A DNA stretch of 64,000 nucleotides from Cognatundibacterium luofuense. GTDB taxonomy: Bacteria; Pseudomonadota; Gammaproteobacteria; Burkholderiales; Burkholderiaceae_D. Made by a program: the position numbers and the translations under genes. Under the pieces are notes generated by a model that saw only the letters and a list, made by a program, of their open reading frames with translations, was not told where the DNA came from and did no database searches. Location of the stretch: positions 186,001 through 250,000 of the forward strand of contig NZ_JAGSPN010000003.1 of the NCBI RefSeq assembly GCF_018139685.1, given 5' to 3'. This document shows, in pieces, positions 9,365 through 17,708 of this stretch (position 1 is its first letter; every line of letters starts with the position of its first letter).

Positions 9365-10231
9365 TCAGGCAGCTGGCAATGCAGTCAGCGCTTGTTTCAG
9401 ACTGGTCTGGAATGGCGTCGTCGCGCGGCCGATCAGCTTGCTCAGGGCGCGGCTGTCATCGAATAAACCGCCTTTAGATGCGCCTTCGTCAGAATCTGCC
9501 AGAAATGCGGCGAAACCGGCTGGCAAGCCGAAGGATTCCAGTGCAGCCTGATACGCTGCCGTTGGCATATCCTGATACTGCACCTTCTTACCGGATTGCG
9601 CGCTGATTTCTGCTGCCAGTTCGCTCAGGGAATAGCTGTCATCGCCAGCCAGTTCCAGCACCTTACCTGCAGCGTCGGCCGCTTGCAGGACGATGGCAGC
9701 GGCTGTCGCGTAATCTTCACGGCTGGCAGAACTGATGCGACCCGCACCGGCAGCACCCAGAACAGCGCCGTGCTGCAAGGCTGTAGCCAGACTGGCCAGA
9801 TAATTTTCGGTGTACCAGCCATTGCGCAATACCGCGTGCGGAATCGCACTGTCGCGCAGCATTTGCTCGGTCGCCAGATGTTCTTTTGCCAGCGCCAGTG
9901 GTGTGCTGTCGGCGTGCAGCAGACTGGTGTACGCGATCAGTTGCACACCTGCGGCTTTGGCAGCCTGAACCACATTGCGGTGTTGCGCTTCGCGCTGGCC
10001 GATTTCACTGGAAGAAATCAGTAATAAACGTTGCACACCCTGTAATGCCGCTTGCACAGCATCCGCCTGATTGTAATCTGCCTGACGTACCTGTACGCCT
10101 TGTGCAGCCAGATCGGCAACGCTGGACGGTGTGCGGACGATCGCAACAATCTGCGATGCCGGAACGGTTTTGAGTAACTGAGCGATCACGAGACGGCCAA
10201 GCTGGCCGGAAGCGCCGGTAATTGCAAACAT
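9365..10231 (-). CDS. NmrA/QorB-like NAD(P)H-dependent quinone oxidoreductase
   Basis: 288 residues with an N-terminal Rossmann motif (FAITGASGQLGRLV). The overall pattern (YTSLLHADSTPLALAKEH, VLRNGWYTENY) is that of atypical short-chain dehydrogenases such as E. coli QorB/YtfG, which reduce quinones with NADPH. A good ribosome site (AAAGGA) precedes the ATG. The gene is divergent from a LysR regulator with a 100-base gap, the classic layout for a LysR-controlled target. Confidence 0.85.
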   Translation of the reverse strand: MFAITGASGQLGRLVIAQLLKTVPASQIVAIVRTPSSVADLAAQGVQVRQADYNQADAVQAALQGVQRLLLISSSEIGQREAQHRNVVQAAKAAGVQLIAYTSLLHADSTPLALAKEHLATEQMLRDSAIPHAVLRNGWYTENYLASLATALQHGAVLGAAGAGRISSASREDYATAAAIVLQAADAAGKVLELAGDDSYSLSELAAEISAQSGKKVQYQDMPTAAYQAALESFGLPAGFAAFLADSDEGASKGGLFDDSRALSKLIGRATTPFQTSLKQALTALPAA

Positions 10232-10338
10232 GTTTTTTCCTTTAACGAAACTGGTGAAGACAGGCAGATTCTGCTACCGTTTCTGATGTTCAGCCAGCCA
10301 GTGGCAGGCAAGGGTGAATTTCTTAAAAGGAAATGATG

Positions 10339-11241
10339 ATGGATCAGCTCAAAAGTATGCGTCTGTTTTGCGCGGTGGTGGAGAAGGGGAGTTTAGCGGC
10401 TGCCGCCGAGGTACTGGAGATGTCCACGCCGATGGCAACCAAGTACCTGAATGCGCTGGAAACCCGCCTCGGCACCCGCCTGATTCACCGCACCAGCCGT
10501 CAGCGCAGACTGACACCTTCCGGCGAAAACTACTATCTGCAATGCAAGCAAGCGCTGGGGCTGATTGACCAGGCAGAGGCGGATCTGATCGAAAGCACCG
10601 AGCTGCCGCGTGGCAAACTGAAAGTCAGTGCCCCGACCTGGCTGATACATCCGGGTTTTGGCGGGCTGGTCACCGCTTACCGTCAGCAATGTCCGGAGGT
10701 GACGCTGGATTTACGGCTGAATGAAAAGCTGGTTGATCTGGTCGCAGAAGGTTTTGATATCGCCCTGCGTGCCACCCAGCAACCCGCGCCGCAACTGATC
10801 GCCCGCCCTTTGTGTACCGTGCATTTCGCATCGGTGGCGTCGCCTGCCTGTCTGGCTGCGCATCCGGTCAGTACGCCGGAAGATTTTTTGCAGGCACCGG
10901 CTGTGGCGCCAGCGGAAGTCGATTTGTCATCAATGTGGCTGATGCATAAAGATGGCCAGCAGCGGCCTTTGCGTGTCAGCGCCGGTTTGCTGACCGATAG
11001 TGCCGCAATGGCAAAATGGTGCGCAATGGCGGGAGCCGGTACCGCGTTTCTGCCTTTGTCTATGGTGGCGGAAGAACTGGAAGACGGACGCCTGCAGCGC
11101 GTGCTGCCGGACTGGCAAATCCGCCCGATTACCCTGTTTGCGGTGTACACCAGCCGCCGTCAGATGTCGCCGCGTTTGCGATATTTTATTGATTTGCTGG
11201 CAGAACAATTGCCGCAATTACCCGGATTTTCACGTCAATAG
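10339..11241 (+). CDS. LysR-family transcriptional regulator
   Basis: About 300 residues: an N-terminal winged helix-turn-helix (MDQLKSMRLFCAVVEKGS, then LAAAAEVLEMSTPMATKYL) and a C-terminal periplasmic-binding-like effector domain from about residue 90. Three in-frame ATGs sit side by side (10333, 10336, 10339). The last has the best spacing from AAGGA. It is divergent from the QorB-like reductase and probably regulates it and itself. The helix-turn-helix differs slightly from the commonest LysR pattern (MSTPMATKYLNALE) but matches the DsdC/YafC-like AaeR-type branch. Confidence 0.9.
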   Translation: MDQLKSMRLFCAVVEKGSLAAAAEVLEMSTPMATKYLNALETRLGTRLIHRTSRQRRLTPSGENYYLQCKQALGLIDQAEADLIESTELPRGKLKVSAPTWLIHPGFGGLVTAYRQQCPEVTLDLRLNEKLVDLVAEGFDIALRATQQPAPQLIARPLCTVHFASVASPACLAAHPVSTPEDFLQAPAVAPAEVDLSSMWLMHKDGQQRPLRVSAGLLTDSAAMAKWCAMAGAGTAFLPLSMVAEELEDGRLQRVLPDWQIRPITLFAVYTSRRQMSPRLRYFIDLLAEQLPQLPGFSRQ

Positions 11242-11307
11242 ACTTAGTTTTACCGAAAAAAGACAGATTTTTGCTCGCAGGTAGGGAGACCTGCTGAAAA
11301 AATTTGC

Positions 11308-11337
11308 TTGACGGATGCAGGCATGATTTCTTAGGAT
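11308..11337 (+). promoter_or_regulatory. Sigma-70-like promoter of the SDR gene
   Basis: TTGACG (11308-11313), an 18-base spacer and TAGGAT (11332-11337). The predicted start, near 11344, falls on the first TetR-type operator. Confidence 0.6.
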
Positions 11338-11344
11338 GTCTCGC

Positions 11345-11395
11345 AAATGACCAACGGTCATTTATTTTTGGTCGATAACTGACCGTTGGTCATTT
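11345..11395 (+). promoter_or_regulatory. Two TetR-type operators in tandem
   Basis: Palindrome 1 is AAATGACCAACGGTCATTT (11345-11363). Palindrome 2 contains TGACCGTTGGTCA (11380-11392). The half-sites TGACC/GGTCA are identical in both, and the centres are 32 bases apart, about three helical turns. They lie directly downstream of a promoter and upstream of the SDR start, as in TetR/AcrR-family repression. No TetR gene is adjacent; the nearest is at 15552. Confidence 0.75.
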
Positions 11396-11407
11396 AAAGG
11401 GAAAATC

Positions 11408-12193
11408 ATGGAAAAAGTGAGCGGCAAATGGGCATTGGTAACGGGCGCATCCAGTGGTTTCGGACAGGATTTCGCTGCTCTGTTGGCAGAGCGTGGCTAT
11501 GATCTGGTGCTGGTGGCACGTCGTGCAGCGCCGATGGAAACGCTGGCCACACAATTGCGCAGCCAGCACCACGTGCAGGTGAAAGTGATTGCACAGGATC
11601 TGGGTAGCGCAGAAGGGGCGGATGCGCTGATGGCGACGCTGGCAGCGCAAAACATTCAGATTGAAACGCTGATCAATAACGCAGGTTTTGGTGTGTTCGG
11701 TGAATTTACCGGACATCCGTACGCCAAAACCGAAGAAATGCTGCAACTGAATATGATGACGCTGACCCGGCTGACCCATGCGTTCGCACAGCAAATGCAG
11801 CAGCGTGGCGAAGGACAGATTTTGCTGGTGGCCAGTATCGGCGGTTATCAGGCCACGCCGTTTTACGCTGCGTATTCCGCCTCCAAAGCCTATGTGTTAT
11901 TGCTGGGTGAAGCGCTGAATGTGGAAATGGCAAAATACGGGGTGAACGTCAGCGTGTTATCACCAGGCATTACCGCAACCGGTTTTCTGGATGTATCCGG
12001 TCAGAAAGCTACGCTGTATCAGCGTTTAATGATGATGCAATCACGTCCGGTAGCGGAAATTGGCTTGAAAGCCTTATTTGCAGGCAAACCGAGCGTGATT
12101 CCGGGCATCATGAATAAGCTGACGATTTTTTCGAATCGTTTTGCGCCGCGCTGGCTGCAGGCGAAAATCGCCGGTGCGTTAATGAAAAACTGA
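11408..12193 (+). CDS. Short-chain dehydrogenase/reductase
   Basis: A 261-residue classical SDR with the cofactor motif GASSGFG (about residues 13-19), NNAG (about 89-92), catalytic Ser about 140 and YSASK (Tyr155/Lys159 region). The substrate is unknown. An AAAGGG ribosome site lies just before ATG. Expression is probably inducible, since two TetR-type palindromes overlap its start of transcription. Homologues of this branch (DltE/YqjQ-like) act on ketones, aldehydes or acyl groups. Confidence 0.88.
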   Translation: MEKVSGKWALVTGASSGFGQDFAALLAERGYDLVLVARRAAPMETLATQLRSQHHVQVKVIAQDLGSAEGADALMATLAAQNIQIETLINNAGFGVFGEFTGHPYAKTEEMLQLNMMTLTRLTHAFAQQMQQRGEGQILLVASIGGYQATPFYAAYSASKAYVLLLGEALNVEMAKYGVNVSVLSPGITATGFLDVSGQKATLYQRLMMMQSRPVAEIGLKALFAGKPSVIPGIMNKLTIFSNRFAPRWLQAKIAGALMKN

Positions 12194-12315
12194 AAGCGGT
12201 TGCGCTTTACCTGTGCGCAGATCAGCCCGTGTCAAATCTAATTTTTCACTGTAGGGAAAAGTGGTTGTGAGTGTGAATGTACGGGTAAGTGTGAAAGAGA
12301 GACAGGAATACGCTT

Positions 12316-12960
12316 ATGAATAAACATCTTTTAATTCTCGGGGCTACCGGGCTGGTCGGGCAGCAATTATTGCAGCAAGCCTTGCAAGATCCGACGGTCA
12401 GCCGCGTCACCGCACCCACCCGCAAACCGCTGCCACCGCATGCGAAGCTTGATAATCCCATCGTCGATTTTGCAGCCTTGCCGGAACAGGCAGCGTGGTG
12501 GCAGGCCGATGCGATGCTATGTGCGCTCGGCACCACGATACGCCTCGCGGGCAGTCAGGAAAACTTCACGCGTATCGACCATGATTACGTGATCCGCGCC
12601 GCACAGCTGGCGCTGAATGCAGGTTGCAAAACCATGGTGTACAACTCCTCACTCGGCGCAAACCCTAATGCCAGTTCGTTTTATCTGCGTTCCAAAGGCC
12701 AGACCGAAGTAGCATTGCAGGCACTGGGATTCACTTCGCTGAACATCGTGCGGCCTTCATTGCTGGGGGGTAAACGTTCAGAACACCGGCCCGGCGAAGC
12801 AATCGCCTTGCGTGTGTTCAGCTGTTTAGAACCACTGATTCCGCGTAAATACCGCATCGTACCCGCCAGCCGTGTTGCGCAGTGTATGCACCGCATGGCA
12901 ATGGAACCCGGCACGGGCGTGCACATTCTGGAGTCTGCGGCCATTCTCGGACAGGAATGA
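12316..12960 (+). CDS. NAD(P)H-binding oxidoreductase, HTATIP2/YbjT-like
   Basis: 214 residues starting LLILGATGLVGQQLL, an atypical SDR dinucleotide fold. A YNSSLGAN segment and YLRSKGQTE (Tyr and Lys of the active-site pattern) follow. The family is small NAD(P)H-binding proteins similar to TIP30/HTATIP2; the reaction is not established. AGGA lies eight bases before the ATG. It follows the SDR gene by 122 bases on the same strand and may share its transcription. Confidence 0.8.
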   Translation: MNKHLLILGATGLVGQQLLQQALQDPTVSRVTAPTRKPLPPHAKLDNPIVDFAALPEQAAWWQADAMLCALGTTIRLAGSQENFTRIDHDYVIRAAQLALNAGCKTMVYNSSLGANPNASSFYLRSKGQTEVALQALGFTSLNIVRPSLLGGKRSEHRPGEAIALRVFSCLEPLIPRKYRIVPASRVAQCMHRMAMEPGTGVHILESAAILGQE

Positions 12961-13141
12961 TCATGCGGTGCTGACAGGCACTGCGCTTCACCGTTGTTTC
13001 AAAGTGATGTTTACCGTTAGCTGGTCGATATATTTGTATTCTTAACATGAATTCAGGCAGACTGCGTAAGCCCTGACAGTTGCTGCGTATTTCACACTGA
13101 ATCCAAGCCTGCAGGCGTCATTCTTCTTACCGGAGTTGCTT

Positions 13142-14713
13142 ATGAATCCTGCGCTGCGCTTGTTATCTGCTTTTTTTCCGCGTGTTAGCACCATGATCAG
13201 CGCTGGTTTGTGCGCTGGACTGATGTTGTTTAGCGTGCAGCAACAACCGGTGCAGGCCGCTGGAAAAATCTACGATCCGGTCGCACAGGATCCGGTAATA
13301 CAGGATCAGAAATATCCGCCCAAAGTATACGAAGTGGCGTTTGACAGTGCCGGTGTGCGTCTGTACGGCAAAGTGTATGCCGCGCAGGGTGCAGCACCGA
13401 GGCCGACGATACTGATCGCACGCGGTTTTCCGGATATGACTTCCGGTGCTGATCTGGCGCTTATTCTGCAGCGCGCCGGATATAACGTGATGATGTTCAG
13501 TTTCCGTGGCAGCTGGGGAATGGACGGTATTTTCACGATGGAAAATGCATATCAGGATTTGAAGGCGGCGACAGCGTTCTTGCGCAGTTACCGCAGTTCG
13601 CTGACGATGCAGGTTGATCCGAATAATATCGTCGTTTACGGTTACAGCTTAGGCGGGCCGCTGGCATTGCGGCTGGCGGCAGAAGATGCCCGCATACGCG
13701 GCGTAATACAGCTGGATGGCTTGGATATGCGGGTCATGCAGCCCGACAGCGGTGATCAGACTAAGCCCGCGCTGACCTTACGCAGCATTGCTGTTCCCAC
13801 TGCCAATGCTCAGCGCATTAGTGCGGATGTCGCCAGCCACTGGACAGAATGGAATCCGGCAAGCTATGCAAGCAAACTGCAGGGAAAATCCTTGCTTCTG
13901 CTGTGGGCTGCACGAGGAAATGGCGGTTTAATCAATGCTTATGGACCATCGCTTGCCGCGATGTATGGGAAAACCAGTCATCTCACAGAAAAAACGCTGC
14001 AGACCGATCATGATTTCGCAGACAGCCGGATCGCCCTGGCGCGCACGGTACTGGGCTGGCTGAAGCAAGTGCCGATGCAAGCCCCCAGCCTGACAGAGAA
14101 ACCGGTAGCGGTGCAGCGGAAGCCGGTGCAACTCAGTGCCGCACAAATGGAAAATTATGTCGGTACCTATGAATTGAATGGAATGCGTTTATTTGCCCGA
14201 ATTCATCAGGGACAGTTGCAAGTGGCAGACGCCAATCAGGAATGGAAGCAAGTCAGCGCACTGGAGGCGCATCGCTTTGTCGTGCAGGGCGAAGAAGCGA
14301 AGGATTGCGCAGATATTGAAGCGAATGAAGATCTGGCCGGAAACGTGCTGTCCTTCACGCAGCACTGCAGCCGTCAGTCCATGGAATGGAAACACATCAG
14401 CAATGCATTGTTGTTTCCGCCTGAACGTACGTATATCGATGCGGATGATGCAGTGCTGGCCGCGTACGCCGGAGAATATGCAATGCCAGCTAGTATGCGT
14501 ATCGAAGGGTTGATGCAGGTCAGGGTAGATGGCAAGCGCCTGATCGCAACACCACCAGCTGGTGGTCGCGTCATTTTATATGCACTGAGCGACACGCTTT
14601 TTGTTGATAAAGCCGGCAGTATGGAAATGCTGTTTGTGAAAGACAGTAAAGGAAATATCAGCCACATTGATATGCGTATGCAGGGGCGTGAGTACCGGTT
14701 TCAGCGGCGTTAG
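13142..14713 (+). CDS. Secreted alpha/beta hydrolase with C-terminal DUF3471-like domain
   Basis: 523 residues from ATG 13142 (GGAG six bases upstream). A signal peptide (about 1-40, ending QAA) leads into an alpha/beta-hydrolase domain (about 60-310). Its nucleophile elbow is GYSLGG (Ser near residue 170), and a late His sits in QTDHDFAD. Two repeated-looking C-terminal segments follow (from about 330, MENYVGTYELNGMRL; from about 440, LAAYAGEYAMPASMRI) that resemble the DUF3471 beta domain found after beta-lactamase-like esterases. It is probably a periplasmic esterase or peptidase; the substrate is unknown. Confidence 0.75.
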   Translation: MNPALRLLSAFFPRVSTMISAGLCAGLMLFSVQQQPVQAAGKIYDPVAQDPVIQDQKYPPKVYEVAFDSAGVRLYGKVYAAQGAAPRPTILIARGFPDMTSGADLALILQRAGYNVMMFSFRGSWGMDGIFTMENAYQDLKAATAFLRSYRSSLTMQVDPNNIVVYGYSLGGPLALRLAAEDARIRGVIQLDGLDMRVMQPDSGDQTKPALTLRSIAVPTANAQRISADVASHWTEWNPASYASKLQGKSLLLLWAARGNGGLINAYGPSLAAMYGKTSHLTEKTLQTDHDFADSRIALARTVLGWLKQVPMQAPSLTEKPVAVQRKPVQLSAAQMENYVGTYELNGMRLFARIHQGQLQVADANQEWKQVSALEAHRFVVQGEEAKDCADIEANEDLAGNVLSFTQHCSRQSMEWKHISNALLFPPERTYIDADDAVLAAYAGEYAMPASMRIEGLMQVRVDGKRLIATPPAGGRVILYALSDTLFVDKAGSMEMLFVKDSKGNISHIDMRMQGREYRFQRR

Positions 14714-14896
14714 TGTATTAAAATCTGTGCTGAAAACAGCGAGTGACTGGAGGACGAAAAACGTGTCTGATATCCCTGTGTATTTTTTCGTAGAAATGTC
14801 GCAGTATTGATAATTTAAATACCGATGCACGTCATCGGATAAGCGGAATTTCTGATTTAGTTCTTAGTATCATATTTATGTAAAATATTATTTATC

Positions 14897-15361
14897 ATGA
14901 ATGAGTCTATGCAGCCGGTGTGGATTGTCTTTCCGAAAATTCCGTGGGGAAGTCTTGGTTGGCGTATGGGGGCCGGAGAAGTCTATTGGTGTGAATGGAC
15001 TACCTGGTTTCGCTCGCTTCCAGAAACCGAACGGCACGTCTACAAGTCCAAATGGCTTGAGCCTGATCGCTGGATAGGTTTTTACTCCTTCATTGAGACG
15101 GGAAAGTTGCCTGAGTGGTTTCAAGATATGCGCCGGAAAGTTGCTGAAGCTGCCATCCCTCCAACTCCTGATGAGGACATAATTGAGCACTATTTTCGCG
15201 TGCTTTGGCTCATTCGCGAGCACCTCAAGCGAATTTGCGTCGAGCATCCTCTTCCCGGGGAAAGCATTGCCGAGCTTTATCTGGGACCGGATGGAGTGCA
15301 GTGGCGGCTATCGTCCGATGCGATTCGTGGTGGAATGAGGTTGGTGCGGCAAGCGCAATGA
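14897..15361 (+). CDS. Hypothetical protein, Trp-rich, no family recognised
   Basis: A 154-residue soluble protein rich in Trp and Arg (GSLGWRMG, VYWCEWTTWF, EPDRWIGFYSF). It has no signal peptide and no family I recognise. The start is preceded by an AT-rich stretch (about 14860-14895) without a clear ribosome site. Codon use looks unlike its neighbours (TTCGCGTGCT- and CTTCC-type codons), which together hint at recent acquisition. The reading frame itself is open and ends cleanly. Confidence 0.55.
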   Translation: MNESMQPVWIVFPKIPWGSLGWRMGAGEVYWCEWTTWFRSLPETERHVYKSKWLEPDRWIGFYSFIETGKLPEWFQDMRRKVAEAAIPPTPDEDIIEHYFRVLWLIREHLKRICVEHPLPGESIAELYLGPDGVQWRLSSDAIRGGMRLVRQAQ

Positions 15362-15551
15362 GGTATAACTTGCCACTTCAGCAGACCGCCCTCAATATCC
15401 GCTCACTTACATTAGAAACACCATCCCTCTCGTCGCTGAGGAGAAAATGTTCTGAAATCAGAGTAACCAAGGAAAAGACTTTTTGTCAGTTCCATTTCTT
15501 ACCCGCGCACTGGCAAGGCTACAATAGCGGTCTTGTGTTTTGAATCCTGTT

Positions 15552-16226
15552 ATGAAAACCCGTGCCCTCAGTCATCACGATAAACAAGCCAAGCGCAGCC
15601 TGATACTGGATGCGGCCCGTGCCTTATTTTTGCTGAACGACCGGCAATTGCCGTCGGTGATCAGCATCGCGCAGCAGGCGGGGCTGGCAAAGGGGACGGT
15701 GTATTTGTATTTTCAGACCAAGGAAGAGATTTTTCTGTCCTTGCTGGAGCAGGAATTTCACGGCTTGCTGCATGCCATTCGTTCAAAGCTGGGTACACTG
15801 GCGGAAGCCGGTGCGGGGAACGGGATGCTACCTGAACAGCAGAGTGCGCTGGCGGGGCAGTTGATTGCGGGGATTCTTTCTTATCTGGATGCGCATCCGG
15901 CGTTTCTGCGGCTGGACGCGATGACGTACAGCGTGCTGGAACAAAATCTCAGTGAAGCGTTTCTGCGCGATTTCAAAATAGGCTTAACGCAGGCGCTGAC
16001 GGCAACCGGAACCATACTGGATCAGGCTTTGCAATTACCGGAAGGTCGTGGCACCAGCCTGCTGTTGCGCAGCCATGCGCTGATCCGTGGATTGTGGCAA
16101 TCGCTGGATTATCCGGCGCATTTGCGCCAGTTCCTGAACGAACCGGAGTTCGCTGCTATTCGGCCCGACTTCCGTACCGAGCTGCAACAAGCCTTGGCGG
16201 AATACTGGCGCGGCGCGCTGGCCTGA
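15552..16226 (+). CDS. TetR-family transcriptional regulator
   Basis: 224 residues from ATG 15552; the frame extends to a TTG at 15540 without a better ribosome site. The N-terminal helix-turn-helix is typical (ILDAARALFL, then ISIAQQAGLAKGTVYLYFQ, TKEEIFLSLL), followed by a helical ligand-binding domain. No target gene is adjacent. It is one candidate for the TGACC-N3-GGTCA operators at 11345-11392, but no such site lies before its own gene, which argues against that. Confidence 0.88.
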   Translation: MKTRALSHHDKQAKRSLILDAARALFLLNDRQLPSVISIAQQAGLAKGTVYLYFQTKEEIFLSLLEQEFHGLLHAIRSKLGTLAEAGAGNGMLPEQQSALAGQLIAGILSYLDAHPAFLRLDAMTYSVLEQNLSEAFLRDFKIGLTQALTATGTILDQALQLPEGRGTSLLLRSHALIRGLWQSLDYPAHLRQFLNEPEFAAIRPDFRTELQQALAEYWRGALA

Positions 16227-16269
16227 GCCCGCGAAACCAGCCTGCTACGCCCGCAAATCGCATCCTGAT

Positions 16270-16356
16270 TGTGCAGAAGTCCGCATTCGATCATTTCGGA
16301 GGCCCGGACTTTCTGCCGACAAGAACGGAATCGCTATGCTGAACTCCGCATTTCGG
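16270..16356 (+). repeat. Dispersed intergenic repeat, copy 3
   Basis: The first module is GTGCAGAAGTCCGCATT, the core GACTTTCTGCCGAC is at 16307-16320, and the second module is ATGCTGAACTCCGCATTT. It lies between the convergent TetR and PaiB-like genes. Confidence 0.85.
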
Positions 16357-16401
16357 GTGTTTTCGGGCAATTTCAGACTGTTTTACGGGCTCACTGCTGC
16401 T

Positions 16402-17049
16402 TCAGGCTTTCCCGTCAGCCGGACCGTAGCCTTGCAGTATCGTTGCCAGCGCTTGCTGATGTTCCGAGCCAGCGGCTTGCAAGCCGTGTACCAGCGAATC
16501 ATGATTCTGGCGGGTTTTGTCCTGACTGACTTTCCACTTGCCTTCCAGGGTAGCAATATCCAGTTCGATGCCGACGATGGCGGTGCAAAGTTTTTCAAGA
16601 TAGTCTGCTGGCGCATCATCGACGCTCCACGGGTGGGACTGACTGCTTTCGTGCTGGTCAGTCAGCTGGCGCAGGATTGCCAGCAGAGCTGCCGGTTCGC
16701 TGACGGTGCGCAGCGTACAGCGTGCATGAACCACCGCATAATTCCAGGTCGGCACCACACGCGGATCATCGGCTTTGCTGGCGTACCAGTTCGGTGAAAT
16801 ATACGCTTGCGGCCCCTGAAAAATCACCAGTACCTGCTGACCATCGGCATGTTTCCAGATGGGATTAGCGCGTGCCACATGGCCGATCAGTTTGCCGTGA
16901 CCTTGTTCACCGGCAACCCATTGCAGCGGAATGTGATCGGCGCAAATATCGCCATCCTGACTGGTAATGATGGTGGCCAGCGGAAATTGCTGCATCAGTG
17001 CAGACAATACTTCGGGACGGGTTTCCTGAAAACGGGTCGGGTTGTACAT
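16402..17049 (-). CDS. PaiB-family FMN-binding protein
   Basis: 216 residues from ATG 17049, giving the N-terminus MYNPTRFQETRPE that is standard for PaiB. The frame extends further, but without support. Motifs include the split-barrel flavin-binding pattern (HIPLQWVAGEQGHGKLIGHVA, VLVIFQGPQAYISP, VVPTWNY). PaiB proteins were named as negative regulators of sporulation and protease genes in Bacillus and are related to FMN/heme-binding split-barrel proteins. The role in proteobacteria is unclear. Confidence 0.85.
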   Translation of the reverse strand: MYNPTRFQETRPEVLSALMQQFPLATIITSQDGDICADHIPLQWVAGEQGHGKLIGHVARANPIWKHADGQQVLVIFQGPQAYISPNWYASKADDPRVVPTWNYAVVHARCTLRTVSEPAALLAILRQLTDQHESSQSHPWSVDDAPADYLEKLCTAIVGIELDIATLEGKWKVSQDKTRQNHDSLVHGLQAAGSEHQQALATILQGYGPADGKA

Positions 17050-17166
17050 GGGTGGATTGTGGTCGGATAAAGGTGAAAACGCTGATAGTGCAGGAATTTT
17101 CAGCAAACGATGCATGACAATCGATCAGGCAAACTTGCCATATCTGTATCGGAAAGCAGAGCTTAT

Positions 17167-17517
17167 TTACAGCAGATGCACCCCGAAACGTCGCATGATC
17201 AGCGCAAATCCGGCAAACAGCGCAATCGTCAGCAGTGCTGACAGGATCAGTGCAGGCCAGAACCCCAGCCGTGATAACAATGCCGGAAACATCAGAAACA
17301 TGGGCAGCGTCGGTAGTACGTACCAGAAGGTGTACCACGCGTGCGAAGCAATTTTTTCCTGCGGCTGTTGTTCAATATGCAGCCAGATCAGGGTCAGGAT
17401 GGTGACAAACGGCAGCGCAGCAATCAAGCCGCCCAGCTTGTCGCTGCGTTTGGCAAATTCCGAAATCGCAACCACCAGACCTGCTGTCACCAGATATTTT
17501 GTGATTAACCAGCTCAT
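17167..17517 (-). CDS. DUF3147-family small membrane protein
   Basis: 116 residues with four hydrophobic segments (about 5-20, 28-48, 62-82, 85-108). The N-terminal sequence (KYLVTAGLVVAISEFAKRS) and the RSDKLGGLIAALPFVT motif are those of the DUF3147 inner-membrane family. The function is unknown. It is divergent from moaA. Confidence 0.75.
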   Translation of the reverse strand: MSWLITKYLVTAGLVVAISEFAKRSDKLGGLIAALPFVTILTLIWLHIEQQPQEKIASHAWYTFWYVLPTLPMFLMFPALLSRLGFWPALILSALLTIALFAGFALIMRRFGVHLL

Positions 17518-17623
17518 GTCAGATTCCTTATAACGGGCAGTAATAGCAGGCGGCGATTATAAATGCTGGTGCTGCGCGCCATGATGTCAGTCTGTATCGG
17601 GCAGATTTTTTGGGAGAAAAGCG

Positions 17624-17680
17624 GACAGTGCCTGTCAGAAAATAGTTCGAAAGAACTATATGCTCTAGCCAGCCAGAGCA
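17624..17680 (+). promoter_or_regulatory. Three tandem hairpins in the moaA leader (candidate structured RNA)
   Basis: Stem 1 is GACAG/CTGTC (17624-17636). Stem 2 is ATAGTTC/GAACTAT closed by a GAAA tetraloop (17642-17659). Stem 3 is TGCTCT/AGAGCA with an 8-base loop (17661-17680). They follow each other with gaps of 5 and 1 bases, and end 28 bases before the moaA ATG. I do not match this to the known molybdenum-cofactor riboswitch, so it is reported only as structure. Confidence 0.45.
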
Positions 17681-17708
17681 ATTGTGTGCAGACGATGACT
17701 GGAACAGA

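Noticed and set aside
17518-17708. Known molybdenum-cofactor riboswitch before moaA
   Set aside because: I could not align the leader to the published motif; only the hairpins are reported.
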